From positions 57,638-121,637 of the forward strand of contig JAFDEF010000008.1 of NCBI GenBank assembly GCA_019310485.1: 64,000 nt of DNA. Reading direction: 5' to 3'. Both the position numbers and the translations under genes were made by a program. This document shows positions 41,762 to 50,533 of this stretch, in pieces. Below the pieces are notes generated by a model, which was not told the DNA's origin, ran no database searches, and saw only the letters and a list, made by a program, of their open reading frames with translations. Numbering within the stretch: position 1 is the stretch's first letter; the number at the start of each line of letters is the position of its first letter. This DNA is from Deltaproteobacteria bacterium (GTDB lineage: Bacteria > Desulfobacterota > DSM-4660 > Desulfatiglandales > HGW-15).

Positions 41762-43617
41762 TAGCCCAATCCGAGTTTTCTAAGAGTGGTTTTCCTCGGT
41801 CTCCCGTTTTTATCCCAACCATGAAGGCGGTAGTATTCATCCAGCATACTATTAAAGCCCTCTTTTGAGATAACTTCCCCCTTTGCAGGTCCTTCAGGGA
41901 TGGGTTCTTCAAAGTACCTTTTAGGAAGAGTGTCGTCCGGGCGTGATATGCCGTCGCGTACAAGCATTATTCTTTCCAGGGTGCAAATCCTCTCCCCAAT
42001 CCTTTTGAGTGCCCCAGGGGTTAGTTTAAGGCCGGTACACAGCAAAATAAGTCTCGAAAATTCATTGTATTGAGGAGCATGGGGGCTTGAGAAAACAGTT
42101 AGGAAGCGGCAAAATCCGATCGCATCACACAAGGCATTAAGAACCTCATGCCACCAGACCATTCTCCCTTTTCCTGAATAGGAATTGAGTTCCTTGCTGA
42201 TGGGGCCGCCGTAGATTTTTTTGAGGACCTCCTCTGGTAGCCCTAAGACGTCTATGGAAGGTCTGCTCCTCATGTGGCAGGCTCCACGGCTGGCGGTGGC
42301 CATTCCCAGGGCAAAACTCTTGGGGAGCCTCTCGTCGGTCATCTCAAGCGGGAAATTCTTAACCCCGAGTAGGTACTCTGATGATTCTTCCCCAAAAAAA
42401 CTCTTTGCGTAGGGACCCTGAGCCAGTATATCTCCAAAGCCCTTTCGGTTGGCAATACGGTGGATTATTTCACAAATAAGCTTTCCATCCCCCCAAATTA
42501 GAGGCACCTCAGTCAGTTCCTGATCGATAATGCCTCGCTGATAGAGCTCCATGGCCCACGCAATATATGTGCCTGTTGAAATGGTATCAAGCCCGTAACG
42601 GTTACACAACTCTGTGGCATAGATAATGTCTTGAAGATCCATGCACCCAAGCTTGGTTCCAAGGGATCCTATGGAGGCATATTCCGGGCCCTCCACTCTC
42701 ATCCCCTCGTACTTCCCTTCTTTTATCCATAGTCGGTGCCTGCAGTGAACAGGACAGCTAAAGCACGCCACCATGCCGGTAGAGTAAGGATCGAGGGCTT
42801 CTGCTTCTAGCAAGTATCCCCGGGAACCAACAGAGGTATACTGATTATTTCGCACGCTCAGAAAACCCATGGTATTTGCATTGTGAAAAAGAAGAGGGGT
42901 GCCGTTTTTCGAAAGAGCATTTGCCCACTTTGTTCCCATCAGTTTTTTCAGGTTCCCAAGGTAACACCTCAAGTATTTCTTGGGCTCTGCGACCTTCATA
43001 TCCAGGGTCCCCCTGACAGCTACAGCCTTCAAGTTCTTGGAGCCCATGACAGCACCCATCCCGGTCCTTCCGGCAGAGTTTTTCAGTCCTGAGCGGATAG
43101 AGGCAAATCTCACCAGGTTTTCCCCGGCTTGTCCGATGCATGCAACCTGGATTTTTTCATCTCCCAGTTCCAGGCGAATCTTTCTCTGCGTTTCAAGCGC
43201 GTCAAGCCCCTGAAGTTTGGAAGCATCCCGAATCTGTACCTCATTGTCCCTGATAAATAGGTAAACGGGTCTCTTACTCTTTTCCTTAATTAGAAGGTGG
43301 CTGAACCCAGTTTTTACCAGCTCGGCCCCAAACGCACCTCCCATGTTTGAATCCCCAAGGTGGCCTGATTCCGGTGACTTGGAGGTGATATTGATACGCG
43401 AGCCGAACCCTAGAGTGCCAGTGAGAAGGCCTGCGCCAAAAATGAGAGGGTTTTGGGGTGATAGGGGATCCAGGTCAGGGGTGTATCGCCGGGAGAGGAG
43501 ATACATGTTTATCCCTCTTCCGCCAAGGAATTTCTCGCGTAGGTCAAGAGGAATAGACTCGGTCTTAATAGTTTCGTTTTGAAGGTCAATAAAAGCTATT
43601 TTCCTGTCTAGCACCAT
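41761..43617 (-). CDS. Aldehyde:ferredoxin oxidoreductase (tungsten/molybdopterin)
   Basis: 618 residues from ATG 43617, matching the family N-terminus (AFIDLQNETIKTESI). The track start adds 26 residues in the leader. AOR N-terminal domain motifs GGRGINMYLLSRR, FGAGLLTGTLGFGSRINITSKSPE and GDSNMGGAFGAELVKTG are present. The [4Fe-4S] site is CFSCPVHCRHR (about 287), with a further cysteine in DAIGFCRF (about 510). It oxidises aldehydes to carboxylic acids with ferredoxin. The tungstopterin cofactor is expected from family knowledge. First gene of the AOR-Fd-HcnCAB operon. No strong ribosome site was seen at the start. Confidence 0.93.
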   Translation of the reverse strand: MVLDRKIAFIDLQNETIKTESIPLDLREKFLGGRGINMYLLSRRYTPDLDPLSPQNPLIFGAGLLTGTLGFGSRINITSKSPESGHLGDSNMGGAFGAELVKTGFSHLLIKEKSKRPVYLFIRDNEVQIRDASKLQGLDALETQRKIRLELGDEKIQVACIGQAGENLVRFASIRSGLKNSAGRTGMGAVMGSKNLKAVAVRGTLDMKVAEPKKYLRCYLGNLKKLMGTKWANALSKNGTPLLFHNANTMGFLSVRNNQYTSVGSRGYLLEAEALDPYSTGMVACFSCPVHCRHRLWIKEGKYEGMRVEGPEYASIGSLGTKLGCMDLQDIIYATELCNRYGLDTISTGTYIAWAMELYQRGIIDQELTEVPLIWGDGKLICEIIHRIANRKGFGDILAQGPYAKSFFGEESSEYLLGVKNFPLEMTDERLPKSFALGMATASRGACHMRSRPSIDVLGLPEEVLKKIYGGPISKELNSYSGKGRMVWWHEVLNALCDAIGFCRFLTVFSSPHAPQYNEFSRLILLCTGLKLTPGALKRIGERICTLERIMLVRDGISRPDDTLPKRYFEEPIPEGPAKGEVISKEGFNSMLDEYYRLHGWDKNGRPRKTTLRKLGLG

Positions 43618-43912
43618 GGTTGACTTCGACCACAATTCCCTTTTTTGTAAATTTATTACCTTTCTCCATGCGTGCACCATATAAGATGAAGACATCTGGT
43701 GTCAATAATGGTGATTCCTTAAAACGGAAAAGGTTTGCTCCCCCATCAGGTCAAAGGGCAAAGGGAGTGCTCAAAAGCAAGTTCCAACAATAGAAAGGAT
43801 GAAATACCTTGACACCCGTTCCATGCTAATTAGAATAGCGGCCGTATAAAAGCAAAAGTGAGAATAAACTGTTTGACCACTTAAGCGGAATTTCTCGGCG
43901 GAAGGAAGTTCA
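43618..43912. other. Divergent promoter region aor / thioesterase
   Basis: About 295 bases. It should hold promoters for both genes; I cannot choose specific hexamers. No other gene is supported. Confidence 0.35.
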
Positions 43913-44329
43913 ATGTCAAAAGACGGCTGGCACGAGACAAAGATCCGGGTAAGATACAAAGACACTGACAGACTTGGTGTGGTCTACTACGGGAACTACC
44001 TGACATTCTTCGAGGTGGGGCGAGCAGAATTCATGCGTGACCTAGGATTTCCCTATTCAAAGCTTGAGTCTGAAGGCTACACCCTTGTAGTGACCGAAGC
44101 TTCTGCAAAATATCACGGCAATGTGGGATACGACGCACTGGTAACTGTAAGGACAAGCGTCACCCAGTTGAAACCCGTCAGGGTGCGCTTTGATTACCAG
44201 GTGGTCAGCGACGGAGGCCGCTTGCTGGTAAGTGGGCACACGGTTCATGCGTGTATGGACTCAAATATGAAGCCTACGAGAATCCCGGCCCCTGTGAGAA
44301 AAGTCATTGAGCAAAATCTTAAACCCTGA
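43913..44329 (+). CDS. Acyl-CoA thioesterase, YbgC/4HBT hot-dog fold
   Basis: 138 residues. The diagnostic active-site segment IRVRYKDTDRLGVVYYGNYLTFFEVGR has the catalytic Asp (about 18). It hydrolyses acyl-CoA or acyl-ACP thioesters. It starts behind GGAAGGAAG and ends in the usual ...PVRKVIEQN tail. Stands alone; substrate unknown. Confidence 0.9.
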   Translation: MSKDGWHETKIRVRYKDTDRLGVVYYGNYLTFFEVGRAEFMRDLGFPYSKLESEGYTLVVTEASAKYHGNVGYDALVTVRTSVTQLKPVRVRFDYQVVSDGGRLLVSGHTVHACMDSNMKPTRIPAPVRKVIEQNLKP

Positions 44330-44360
44330 AAAAAGAAACACTTAAGCATTACGAAATTTA

Positions 44361-44777
44361 CTACAGCTTGAATTTTCCCTTGAAATAGGTGCTTTTGACG
44401 CTCTTGGCTTTGTCTTTGGCCCATGACTCCAGGCCCATCTTCTTGATCAGACAGAGGTTGAATACCTTGGTGTTGTGGGGGAATTCTGAGGCTCGATCTG
44501 CGTATGGATGTAAATTGTCACAGGGGAAATCTCCACATTCAAAACAAAACCTGATCCCCTTTTGCTCTGTGCATTGAAAAACAGAACAGGGTTCATTCAT
44601 GCCAAGAAAAGCGATTGTGCCGCCTTCATTCCTGCACCCCTGGCAAATTGCTTTCTCAAAGGGGATACCCTGCTTTTTGGCAATAACAGTTCTAAGTTCC
44701 TGGTTTTCGTTCGCAAGGTACATGGGGCAATTAAAACAATCAAGCCCACAGGGCGCTGTCATTTGCTGGTAATCCAT
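44361..44777 (-). CDS. DUF3795 cysteine-rich protein
   Basis: 138 residues. N-terminal motif APCGLDCFNCPMYLA (about 9-23) and later CQGCRNEGG, CSVFQCTEQKGIRFCFECGDFPCDNL contain many cysteines, matching DUF3795. These are probable iron-sulfur or zinc proteins common in anaerobes with no assigned role. It ends close to the thioesterase gene (convergent). Confidence 0.85.
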   Translation of the reverse strand: MDYQQMTAPCGLDCFNCPMYLANENQELRTVIAKKQGIPFEKAICQGCRNEGGTIAFLGMNEPCSVFQCTEQKGIRFCFECGDFPCDNLHPYADRASEFPHNTKVFNLCLIKKMGLESWAKDKAKSVKSTYFKGKFKL

Positions 44778-44902
44778 TTTCAGCCTCCTTTCATCCGGCG
44801 AATGAGTTTTCCTTGGAAACAGATAAGCCAGTTAGGGTAAAAAGTCACGCCAAAATGCAAGAATATTTTGCAAAAAAGGGCTTTTGAAAGTATTGTGGGC
44901 AC

Positions 44903-45694
44903 ATGAAGGAGCAGCAACTGGAAATAGTTTTCAACAGGCAGATAAACTCCAATGCCTGGCTGATGGGACTGAATGCCCCTGAGATGGCAAAGTCGGCAAG
45001 ACCGGGGCAGTTTGTAATGATCAGGGTAAGCAGGTCAATGCACCCTCTTCTGAGGAGGCCTTTTTCTATATGCGGCACAAAAGACACCCTCATGCTGATC
45101 CTCTACCGGGTAGTCGGACAGGGGACGGCCATTATGGCGCATGCTAGCCACGGACAAAAATTCTCTGTGCTTGGTCCATTGGGAAGGGGCTTTACATTTC
45201 CCGATGCTGAGGGAAGCATCGTACTGGTGGGAGGAGGGATTGGTGTTGCCCCCCTCTTTTTTCTTGCGCAGAATCTGAAAAAGCATAGATTCCTTTTCAT
45301 GGCCGGATTTGGTTCAGCAGACGAGATCATTCCAGTAGGCGAGGTTATTGGCACCCAAATAGATGTATCCATTGCAACGGATGATGGGTCAATAGGTCAT
45401 AAGGGCCCTGTAACGGAGCTTCTTGAAAAGTACATCGCGGGTCGGGACATCAACAAAAAGGCGATATCCCTTTTCACGTGTGGCCCAAAGCCCATGCTCA
45501 AGAGAATCGCTGATATGTCCAAAGACCAGAGGTTTTGGTGCGAAGTTTCTCTTGAAGCATCCATGGCATGCGGTGTCGGAGCGTGTCAGGGATGTGCAGT
45601 GAAGGCAGCTTCTGGCAAAGACAAGGCTTACTACCATGTTTGTAAGGATGGCCCGGTATTCGCCATAACCTCCATAGATTGGGCTAGTTATTGA
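44903..45694 (+). CDS. pyrK: Dihydroorotate dehydrogenase electron transfer subunit
   Basis: 263 residues. Flavin/NAD-binding ferredoxin-reductase fold: [19 protein letters not shown] (about 52), [16 protein letters not shown] (about 110). The [2Fe-2S] site is [22 protein letters not shown] (about 213-235). It passes electrons from dihydroorotate via PyrD to NAD. pyrD follows 25 bases downstream. Pyrimidine biosynthesis. Confidence 0.95.
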   Translation: MKEQQLEIVFNRQINSNAWLMGLNAPEMAKSARPGQFVMIRVSRSMHPLLRRPFSICGTKDTLMLILYRVVGQGTAIMAHASHGQKFSVLGPLGRGFTFPDAEGSIVLVGGGIGVAPLFFLAQNLKKHRFLFMAGFGSADEIIPVGEVIGTQIDVSIATDDGSIGHKGPVTELLEKYIAGRDINKKAISLFTCGPKPMLKRIADMSKDQRFWCEVSLEASMACGVGACQGCAVKAASGKDKAYYHVCKDGPVFAITSIDWASY

Positions 45695-45719
45695 TGAGGA
45701 ATCTTTTAGGGAAGAGAGC

Positions 45720-46655
45720 ATGAACCAACTCACACCTGATCTCAGCGTGAAGCTTGGCCCGCTGGAGCTACAAAATCCGGTTATGACATCATCAGGCACT
45801 TTCGGGTACGGGCTTGAATTTGATGAACTTGTTGACCTGAATTTGCTTGGAGCGATTGTTGTAAAGGGGATCTCCTTGAAGCCCATGACAGGTAACCCTC
45901 CCCCAAGGATTGTGGAAACACCGTGCGGAATGTTGAATGCCATTGGCCTGGCAAATGTAGGACTCGAAGCCTTTCTCAAAGAAAAACTCCCAAAGCTTCG
46001 CAAATTTCGTACCAAGGTCATCGTAAATATTTACGGCCACCACATAGATGAATACGCGGAACTTGCTTCGGCGCTAAAAGGCGTTGACGGAGTTGCGGCT
46101 CTGGAAGTGAATGTCTCATGCCCCAATGTTGAGCAGGGTGGAATGGCCTTCGGGGTTGATCCTGATGCTTCTGCCCGAGTGACAGAGCAAGTTCGAAAAA
46201 GCACTGATAAGCCTGTGATAGTTAAACTAAGCCCCAACGTGACAGATATCCGCATTATTGCTAAGGCAGTAGAGTCGGCAGGCGCCCATGCAGTTTCGCT
46301 CATAAATACACTTACAGGTATGGCCATCGATATTGAGACACGAAAGCCCAAGCTGGCCAATATTCGTGGCGGACTCTCAGGGCCTGCGATAAAGCCTGTT
46401 GCCCTTCACATGGTCTATCAGGTTGCTAACGCAGTTGATATTCCCGTTGTGGGCATCGGCGGAATCGTGGACTACAGGGATGCCCTGGAGTTTTTTATTG
46501 CAGGTGCCAGGGCAGTGGAGATCGGGACCGCTAATTTTGTCAACCCAAGGGCAACGCTGGACATACTGGAAGGTATCACCGAGTATTGCCAACAAAAAGG
46601 AATCCACCACATCACAGACATCATGGCCACCTTGGGGTCAAACCTACACATTTGA
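45720..46655 (+). CDS. pyrD: Dihydroorotate dehydrogenase (class 1B) catalytic subunit
   Basis: 311 residues. FMN barrel with [16 protein letters not shown] (about 22), [28 protein letters not shown] (about 55-80), base cysteine region [13 protein letters not shown] (about 127) and [17 protein letters not shown] (about 247). The last six residues GSNLHI and the stop are encoded by the inverted-repeat element starting at 46634, so the C-terminus was altered by that insertion. The catalytic core is intact. Confidence 0.95.
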   Translation: MNQLTPDLSVKLGPLELQNPVMTSSGTFGYGLEFDELVDLNLLGAIVVKGISLKPMTGNPPPRIVETPCGMLNAIGLANVGLEAFLKEKLPKLRKFRTKVIVNIYGHHIDEYAELASALKGVDGVAALEVNVSCPNVEQGGMAFGVDPDASARVTEQVRKSTDKPVIVKLSPNVTDIRIIAKAVESAGAHAVSLINTLTGMAIDIETRKPKLANIRGGLSGPAIKPVALHMVYQVANAVDIPVVGIGGIVDYRDALEFFIAGARAVEIGTANFVNPRATLDILEGITEYCQQKGIHHITDIMATLGSNLHI

Positions 46656-46750
46656 CACAATACTTCAAGAAAGGATGAGGAAAGAATTAGAGGTGGAAAG
46701 ACTCAGGGGTGTCAAAGAGCCGCTTCTGTCAAATGTGTAGGTTTGACCCC
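46634..46750. mobile_element. MITE-like element with 24-bp perfect terminal inverted repeats, copy 1
   Basis: 117 bp beginning GGGGTCAAACCTACACATTT GACA and ending in its exact reverse complement. It shares those ends plus an inner GTCAAAGAGCCGCTTC with the copy at 50409-50524, in the same orientation. Flanks are TT on both sides, a possible 2-bp duplication. It overlaps the 3' ends of pyrD and iorB. The ends can pair into a long hairpin that would act in both directions. No transposase is encoded. Confidence 0.85.
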
Positions 46751-47337
46751 TTCAACTTCAAGCCTCGGCGAAAAGCTTTTATGTTCAGGCCACGGAGCTG
46801 GGAAGAAGTTGATGACTGGATGATGCTTTCAAATGTACGTGGTGAAAGGGGAATCCATCCGGAACCGTAAAGAGCACCTAACATGACCATATTGAGAACC
46901 TGAATATTCCCGAGCTCTTTCGCCACCCGCGTGGCATTAATGAACGCAGTTTTTGAAGTAAGATTCTCGATGGCAGAGTGGAGCTCTTGAGCTTCAGGGT
47001 ACTGAAAGCGACCTGCCTGAACCCCAATGGGCCAAACGGGTTGATCATTAATGATGGCGCGTGTGGTTTCTCTGCCAAACTGGGTCAGGATTCTTAAAGC
47101 CTCCAGCGGCTCAAATGCGACAAGAATATCCAGGGAACGGCAGGGTATCAAGGGAGGCAAAAGGTATCCCTTGAATAACCTTACATGGCTGGCCACAGAT
47201 CCCCCTCGCTGGGTAAGACCAAACACATCACCGACCGTAACCTCCCAACCAGCCTCAAGACCAGCAGTAGCAAGAAGCTTTGCAGCCAGCACGTTGCCCT
47301 GCCCGCCAACGCCTGTGATAATGATATTGATACCCAT
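46729..47337 (-). CDS. iorB: Indolepyruvate:ferredoxin oxidoreductase beta subunit
   Basis: About 202 residues from ATG 47337; an in-frame TTG at 47352 overlapping the iorA stop and with AGAGGGG upstream is an alternative. IITGVGGQGNVLAAKLLATAG at the N-terminus, GLTQRGGSVASHVR (about 45) and LVAFEPLEALR are the gamma/beta-type 2-oxoacid:acceptor oxidoreductase signatures. With IorA it converts aryl pyruvates to acyl-CoA plus CO2 and reduced ferredoxin. Its last residues GSNLHI and stop come from the MITE-like element. Confidence 0.92.
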   Translation of the reverse strand: MGINIIITGVGGQGNVLAAKLLATAGLEAGWEVTVGDVFGLTQRGGSVASHVRLFKGYLLPPLIPCRSLDILVAFEPLEALRILTQFGRETTRAIINDQPVWPIGVQAGRFQYPEAQELHSAIENLTSKTAFINATRVAKELGNIQVLNMVMLGALYGSGWIPLSPRTFESIIQSSTSSQLRGLNIKAFRRGLKLKGSNLHI

Positions 47338-47348
47338 GTTTTCGGTAC

Positions 47349-49289
47349 TCAAGCTGATCGCCCCTCTTTCTGGATGTTGACCAAAGATATTGCCTGCCGC
47401 GGGCAAAGTTGAACACACAGGCCACAGCCATTGCATGTATCTTCGTTGATAAAGGCTCTGTCTTTGTCCTTGTCATACTGAATGGACGGACAAGCAAGGA
47501 CCCTGCTGCAAAAGCGGTTGCAGCCGCAAATCTCTCCAATACAGCTTTCAGGATCAATTCTGGCCTTCAGAATTTCTTCAGCCGCCCTTGTTTTCTTTTC
47601 AAATGTGGCGCAAGGCCTTCGAAACACCAGGAACCTCAGCCCTTCTTCCTGCAGGGCAGCATAAACGGCATGGATGCTTTCTTGAATGTCCTCAATTGGA
47701 TCAAGAACAGTGATTTTCGCTCCAACGCTCCGTGCAATATCTTCTGCCAGGACAGGTCGGGTGGCTTTGCCTGTGGCAGTGAAAGGACTTGCAGGGTTCA
47801 CCTGAAAGCCGGTCATGGCAGTAACAGCATTATCAAGCACAATAAAAAGCCCATCTGCCTTGTTGAATGCAGCATTTATCAAGGCCGGCAGTCCGGCATG
47901 AAAAAAAGTTGAATCCCCAATGACTGCCACCACGGGCTGATTAAACCCAAAGGATGCCATCTGGCTGAAGCCGCATGCGTTCCCCATGCCAGAACCCATA
48001 CAGTGAAGCGCTTTGATCTGGTTAAACCCTGTGGGCCCTGCTCCCAGTCCATAGCAACCAATATCTCCCACCACGAAACCTTTTCGCCCATCTAGTTCTA
48101 GCGCTGCCTTGATTGCAAGAAAGGAAGCACGGTGCGGGCAACCATCGCAAAACGCGACTTCCCTGGGCACAAGCAGTATTGAAGCTTGCTTTCTTGCGTC
48201 TTCATAAGGAGATGCACACGCAGAGATTTCCTTGTTGAAAATTCGCCCTAGAGCATCCAGTACGATATCGGTATTCATTTCGCCCACACCCGGCCCACTG
48301 GGGCCGTAAATATCCCCTGTATTCTTGCCATAAAAACTAACTGCACCAAGTTTTGATGCGTGTTCGGCATAAAGAACCTTAACCTGGTCTTCCAGGAAGG
48401 GATCGATTTCTTCCACGAAAAGCACGTCTTTTGCCTGCTTAAGATAAGCGCGGATCAAGTGCGAGGGAGGAGGCCAGATAGTCCCGATCTTCAAGATTCC
48501 GATTTGTTGTTCGAGATGAAGCATGTTCACAGCCTCGCGTGCATAAAGAGCACCCAGACCCGTAGCCATGATAATGAAATTCGCGTCATTTGGTCCCGTA
48601 TACTCATTAAAAGGAGATTTGTCGAAAGTTGTTTGCACTTCTTTCATCTTTTTCAGGAGGTGTGCATGATTTGGAGTCACAAGGAAAGGCAATCCAACCA
48701 GAGGTTTTTCAATGTCAAAGGACGGCTTGATCTCCTGTGATGGTACTGGCCCAAGCTTTACGGCCCCACGGCCGTGTGAGAGCCTCGAGACCGAGCGCAG
48801 AATACACGGAATTCCCATTTGCTCGGAGAACACGAGTAACCATCTCATCATTTCCTTGGCTTCGCTGGCGGTGAAAGGCTCCAGAAGCGGAACCTGGGCA
48901 ATCTTTGCAAAATGGCGTGAGTCTTGTTCATTAGTGCTTGTCATAGGTCCCGGATCATCGCACACCACAAGAACCAGGCCTCCTTTTAGCTCATTCAGGG
49001 AAACGGTTGTCAGGAAATCAGATGCCACGTTCATGCCGTTTTGTTTCATTGTCACAATCGCCCTTAAACCTGAGAAAGCAAAAGCAGCGGCAGCCTCCAG
49101 GGCGATGATTTCATTTGCCGACCACTCAACGCGAATCCCATGCTCCCGCTGATACCCGAACATTGTCTCTACAATTTCTGAGGAAGGATTCCCAGGGTAG
49201 CCCGTTGCATAAGCCGCGCCACCTTCCAGAGCTCCCCTGGCAATTGCTTCATTGCCCATAAGCAGTATACGATCAGCGCTCAGTTCCAT
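47349..49289 (-). CDS. iorA: Indolepyruvate:ferredoxin oxidoreductase alpha subunit
   Basis: 646 residues. The pyruvate-ferredoxin-type domain (LMGNEAIARGALEGGAAYATGYPGNPSSEI, about 10-40) is followed by the ThDP-binding region GDIGCYGLGAGP (about 411). GDSTFFHAGLPALINAAFN...DNAVTAMTGF lies at about 465-500. The C-terminus holds 4Fe-4S sites (CGCNRFC..., about 590; CNGCGLCVQLCPRQAI, about 620-635). It starts within the end of the FrhB gene, overlapping by 17 bases. Amino-acid catabolism producing reduced ferredoxin. Confidence 0.95.
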   Translation of the reverse strand: MELSADRILLMGNEAIARGALEGGAAYATGYPGNPSSEIVETMFGYQREHGIRVEWSANEIIALEAAAAFAFSGLRAIVTMKQNGMNVASDFLTTVSLNELKGGLVLVVCDDPGPMTSTNEQDSRHFAKIAQVPLLEPFTASEAKEMMRWLLVFSEQMGIPCILRSVSRLSHGRGAVKLGPVPSQEIKPSFDIEKPLVGLPFLVTPNHAHLLKKMKEVQTTFDKSPFNEYTGPNDANFIIMATGLGALYAREAVNMLHLEQQIGILKIGTIWPPPSHLIRAYLKQAKDVLFVEEIDPFLEDQVKVLYAEHASKLGAVSFYGKNTGDIYGPSGPGVGEMNTDIVLDALGRIFNKEISACASPYEDARKQASILLVPREVAFCDGCPHRASFLAIKAALELDGRKGFVVGDIGCYGLGAGPTGFNQIKALHCMGSGMGNACGFSQMASFGFNQPVVAVIGDSTFFHAGLPALINAAFNKADGLFIVLDNAVTAMTGFQVNPASPFTATGKATRPVLAEDIARSVGAKITVLDPIEDIQESIHAVYAALQEEGLRFLVFRRPCATFEKKTRAAEEILKARIDPESCIGEICGCNRFCSRVLACPSIQYDKDKDRAFINEDTCNGCGLCVQLCPRQAISLVNIQKEGRSA

Positions 49290-50394
49290 TTTTGTCCTCG
49301 TCCCTTATTTTCTTTCCCAGCTTGATAATGCGTTCGTAGTAAGGAAGTCTCTTAGCCCGGGCTTCAGCTTCCTTAAGGGCCTGTTCCTTCTTGTTCAAAG
49401 AAGCCTCCCTCAAATGATCCCATGCTTTTTGATCAAGGGATCCGGTTTCAATGATTCCCGCGCCCACGGCAGATTCGAGCATAGAGGCTCCTTGCTCTGT
49501 TCTTGTAATCACAGTGTTCCATCCGGCTTTTCCCTCAACCATGCCGATGGATATGTCCGCATTCTCAGCCGTCATGTCAAGGCATACCTTGCAGCCCGGA
49601 CGGACATGCTTGCCCACCTCGTCAAGAGGAATGGTTTTCCGCTCCCCGCCGACGTCAATAACCATGATGTTGGCAGGAGGAGGTGGTATGTCCATAGCTT
49701 TAACAAAGCGTGATCCGACATGCCTGTTAAGGAGGGCGCGCCAGCCTGCCTGGCTGAGAGCCCATGTGCAAAACAAGCCGATGATTAAACTGACGCTCGC
49801 TTTCTCAACTCCATCCTCACGAGGCTGAAGTTGTTTTTTCCTCAGGCCAGTTGCCTGGCAGGGTAGGGCAACCACGCCAATTTTGCCGGAACCTGCCGTG
49901 CAGGCCCTGTTCACCTCTTTGTTTGTTGGGGAAAGGGCGTACTTGGATCCACCAGCAGAAATGATTTCTTCTTCATTTTTGACAATCGCGGGGTGGGGAA
50001 AATTTCCGACAGCTTTGGTTACAACGGCATAGTCAATAAGGCCCTGTCTCATGGCCTCCACCAGCAGAGCAGTTACAGTTCCGCCGTATTGAAAAAAAGA
50101 GTGTTTCCCGGAAAGCCGACTCCGGGCAATCAAATAGTTGCTGTAATTGCCGACCGGCCCCCCGTAGCCAACGTCGCCGCAAAGGGCTTCTGCAATACGG
50201 GGGTCAGGTATGGTGCGGGGGCAATAACGGTAGCAATTTCCAGAAGCGATCTGGCAGTCGGCCAGGACGGCAATTCGATCCTCTATTGAAATAATGTTAG
50301 GACACAGGTTTACGCAGGTACCACAAGCTGTGCATACGTCTGTACCCAGCACTTCCTCGCGCAGTCGTTTTAAGTCGTTTTGCATACCACACAT
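49273..50394 (-). CDS. FrhB/coenzyme F420 hydrogenase beta-subunit family flavo-iron-sulfur protein
   Basis: 373 residues. N-terminal ferredoxin motif CTACGTCVNLCPN (about 18-30), then the FrhB region GGTVTALLVEAMRQG, GVVALPCQATGLRKKQ, FCTWALSQAGWR and CKVCLDMTAENADISIGM (about 262-280). This family moves electrons between iron-sulfur carriers and a flavin or deazaflavin acceptor. Placed directly before iorAB and overlapping iorA, it is the likely electron partner of the IOR enzyme. Whether F420 is involved is unknown. It starts 15 bases beside the MITE-like copy 2. Confidence 0.88.
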   Translation of the reverse strand: MCGMQNDLKRLREEVLGTDVCTACGTCVNLCPNIISIEDRIAVLADCQIASGNCYRYCPRTIPDPRIAEALCGDVGYGGPVGNYSNYLIARSRLSGKHSFFQYGGTVTALLVEAMRQGLIDYAVVTKAVGNFPHPAIVKNEEEIISAGGSKYALSPTNKEVNRACTAGSGKIGVVALPCQATGLRKKQLQPREDGVEKASVSLIIGLFCTWALSQAGWRALLNRHVGSRFVKAMDIPPPPANIMVIDVGGERKTIPLDEVGKHVRPGCKVCLDMTAENADISIGMVEGKAGWNTVITRTEQGASMLESAVGAGIIETGSLDQKAWDHLREASLNKKEQALKEAEARAKRLPYYERIIKLGKKIRDEDKNGTER

Positions 50395-50408
50395 AACCTA
50401 AGCCCTCT

Positions 50409-50524
50409 GGGGTCAAACCTACACATTTGACACAGTAAGTGTAAAATGACAAGGGAAGCATTAAATGTATGGAGACTTAAGCTCGTCAAAGAGCCGCTTC
50501 TGTCAAATGTGTAGGTTTGACCCC
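50409..50524. mobile_element. MITE-like element, copy 2
   Basis: 116 bp with the same 24-bp perfect inverted ends as copy 1 and the same right-hand inner block (GTCAAAGAGCCGCTTCTGTC). It fits between the M24 stop at 50534 and the frhB start at 50394, so it probably lies just upstream of the frhB ribosome site (AGAGGG). Flanks are not a clear target duplication. Confidence 0.85.
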
Positions 50525-50533
50525 CGAAGGGGG

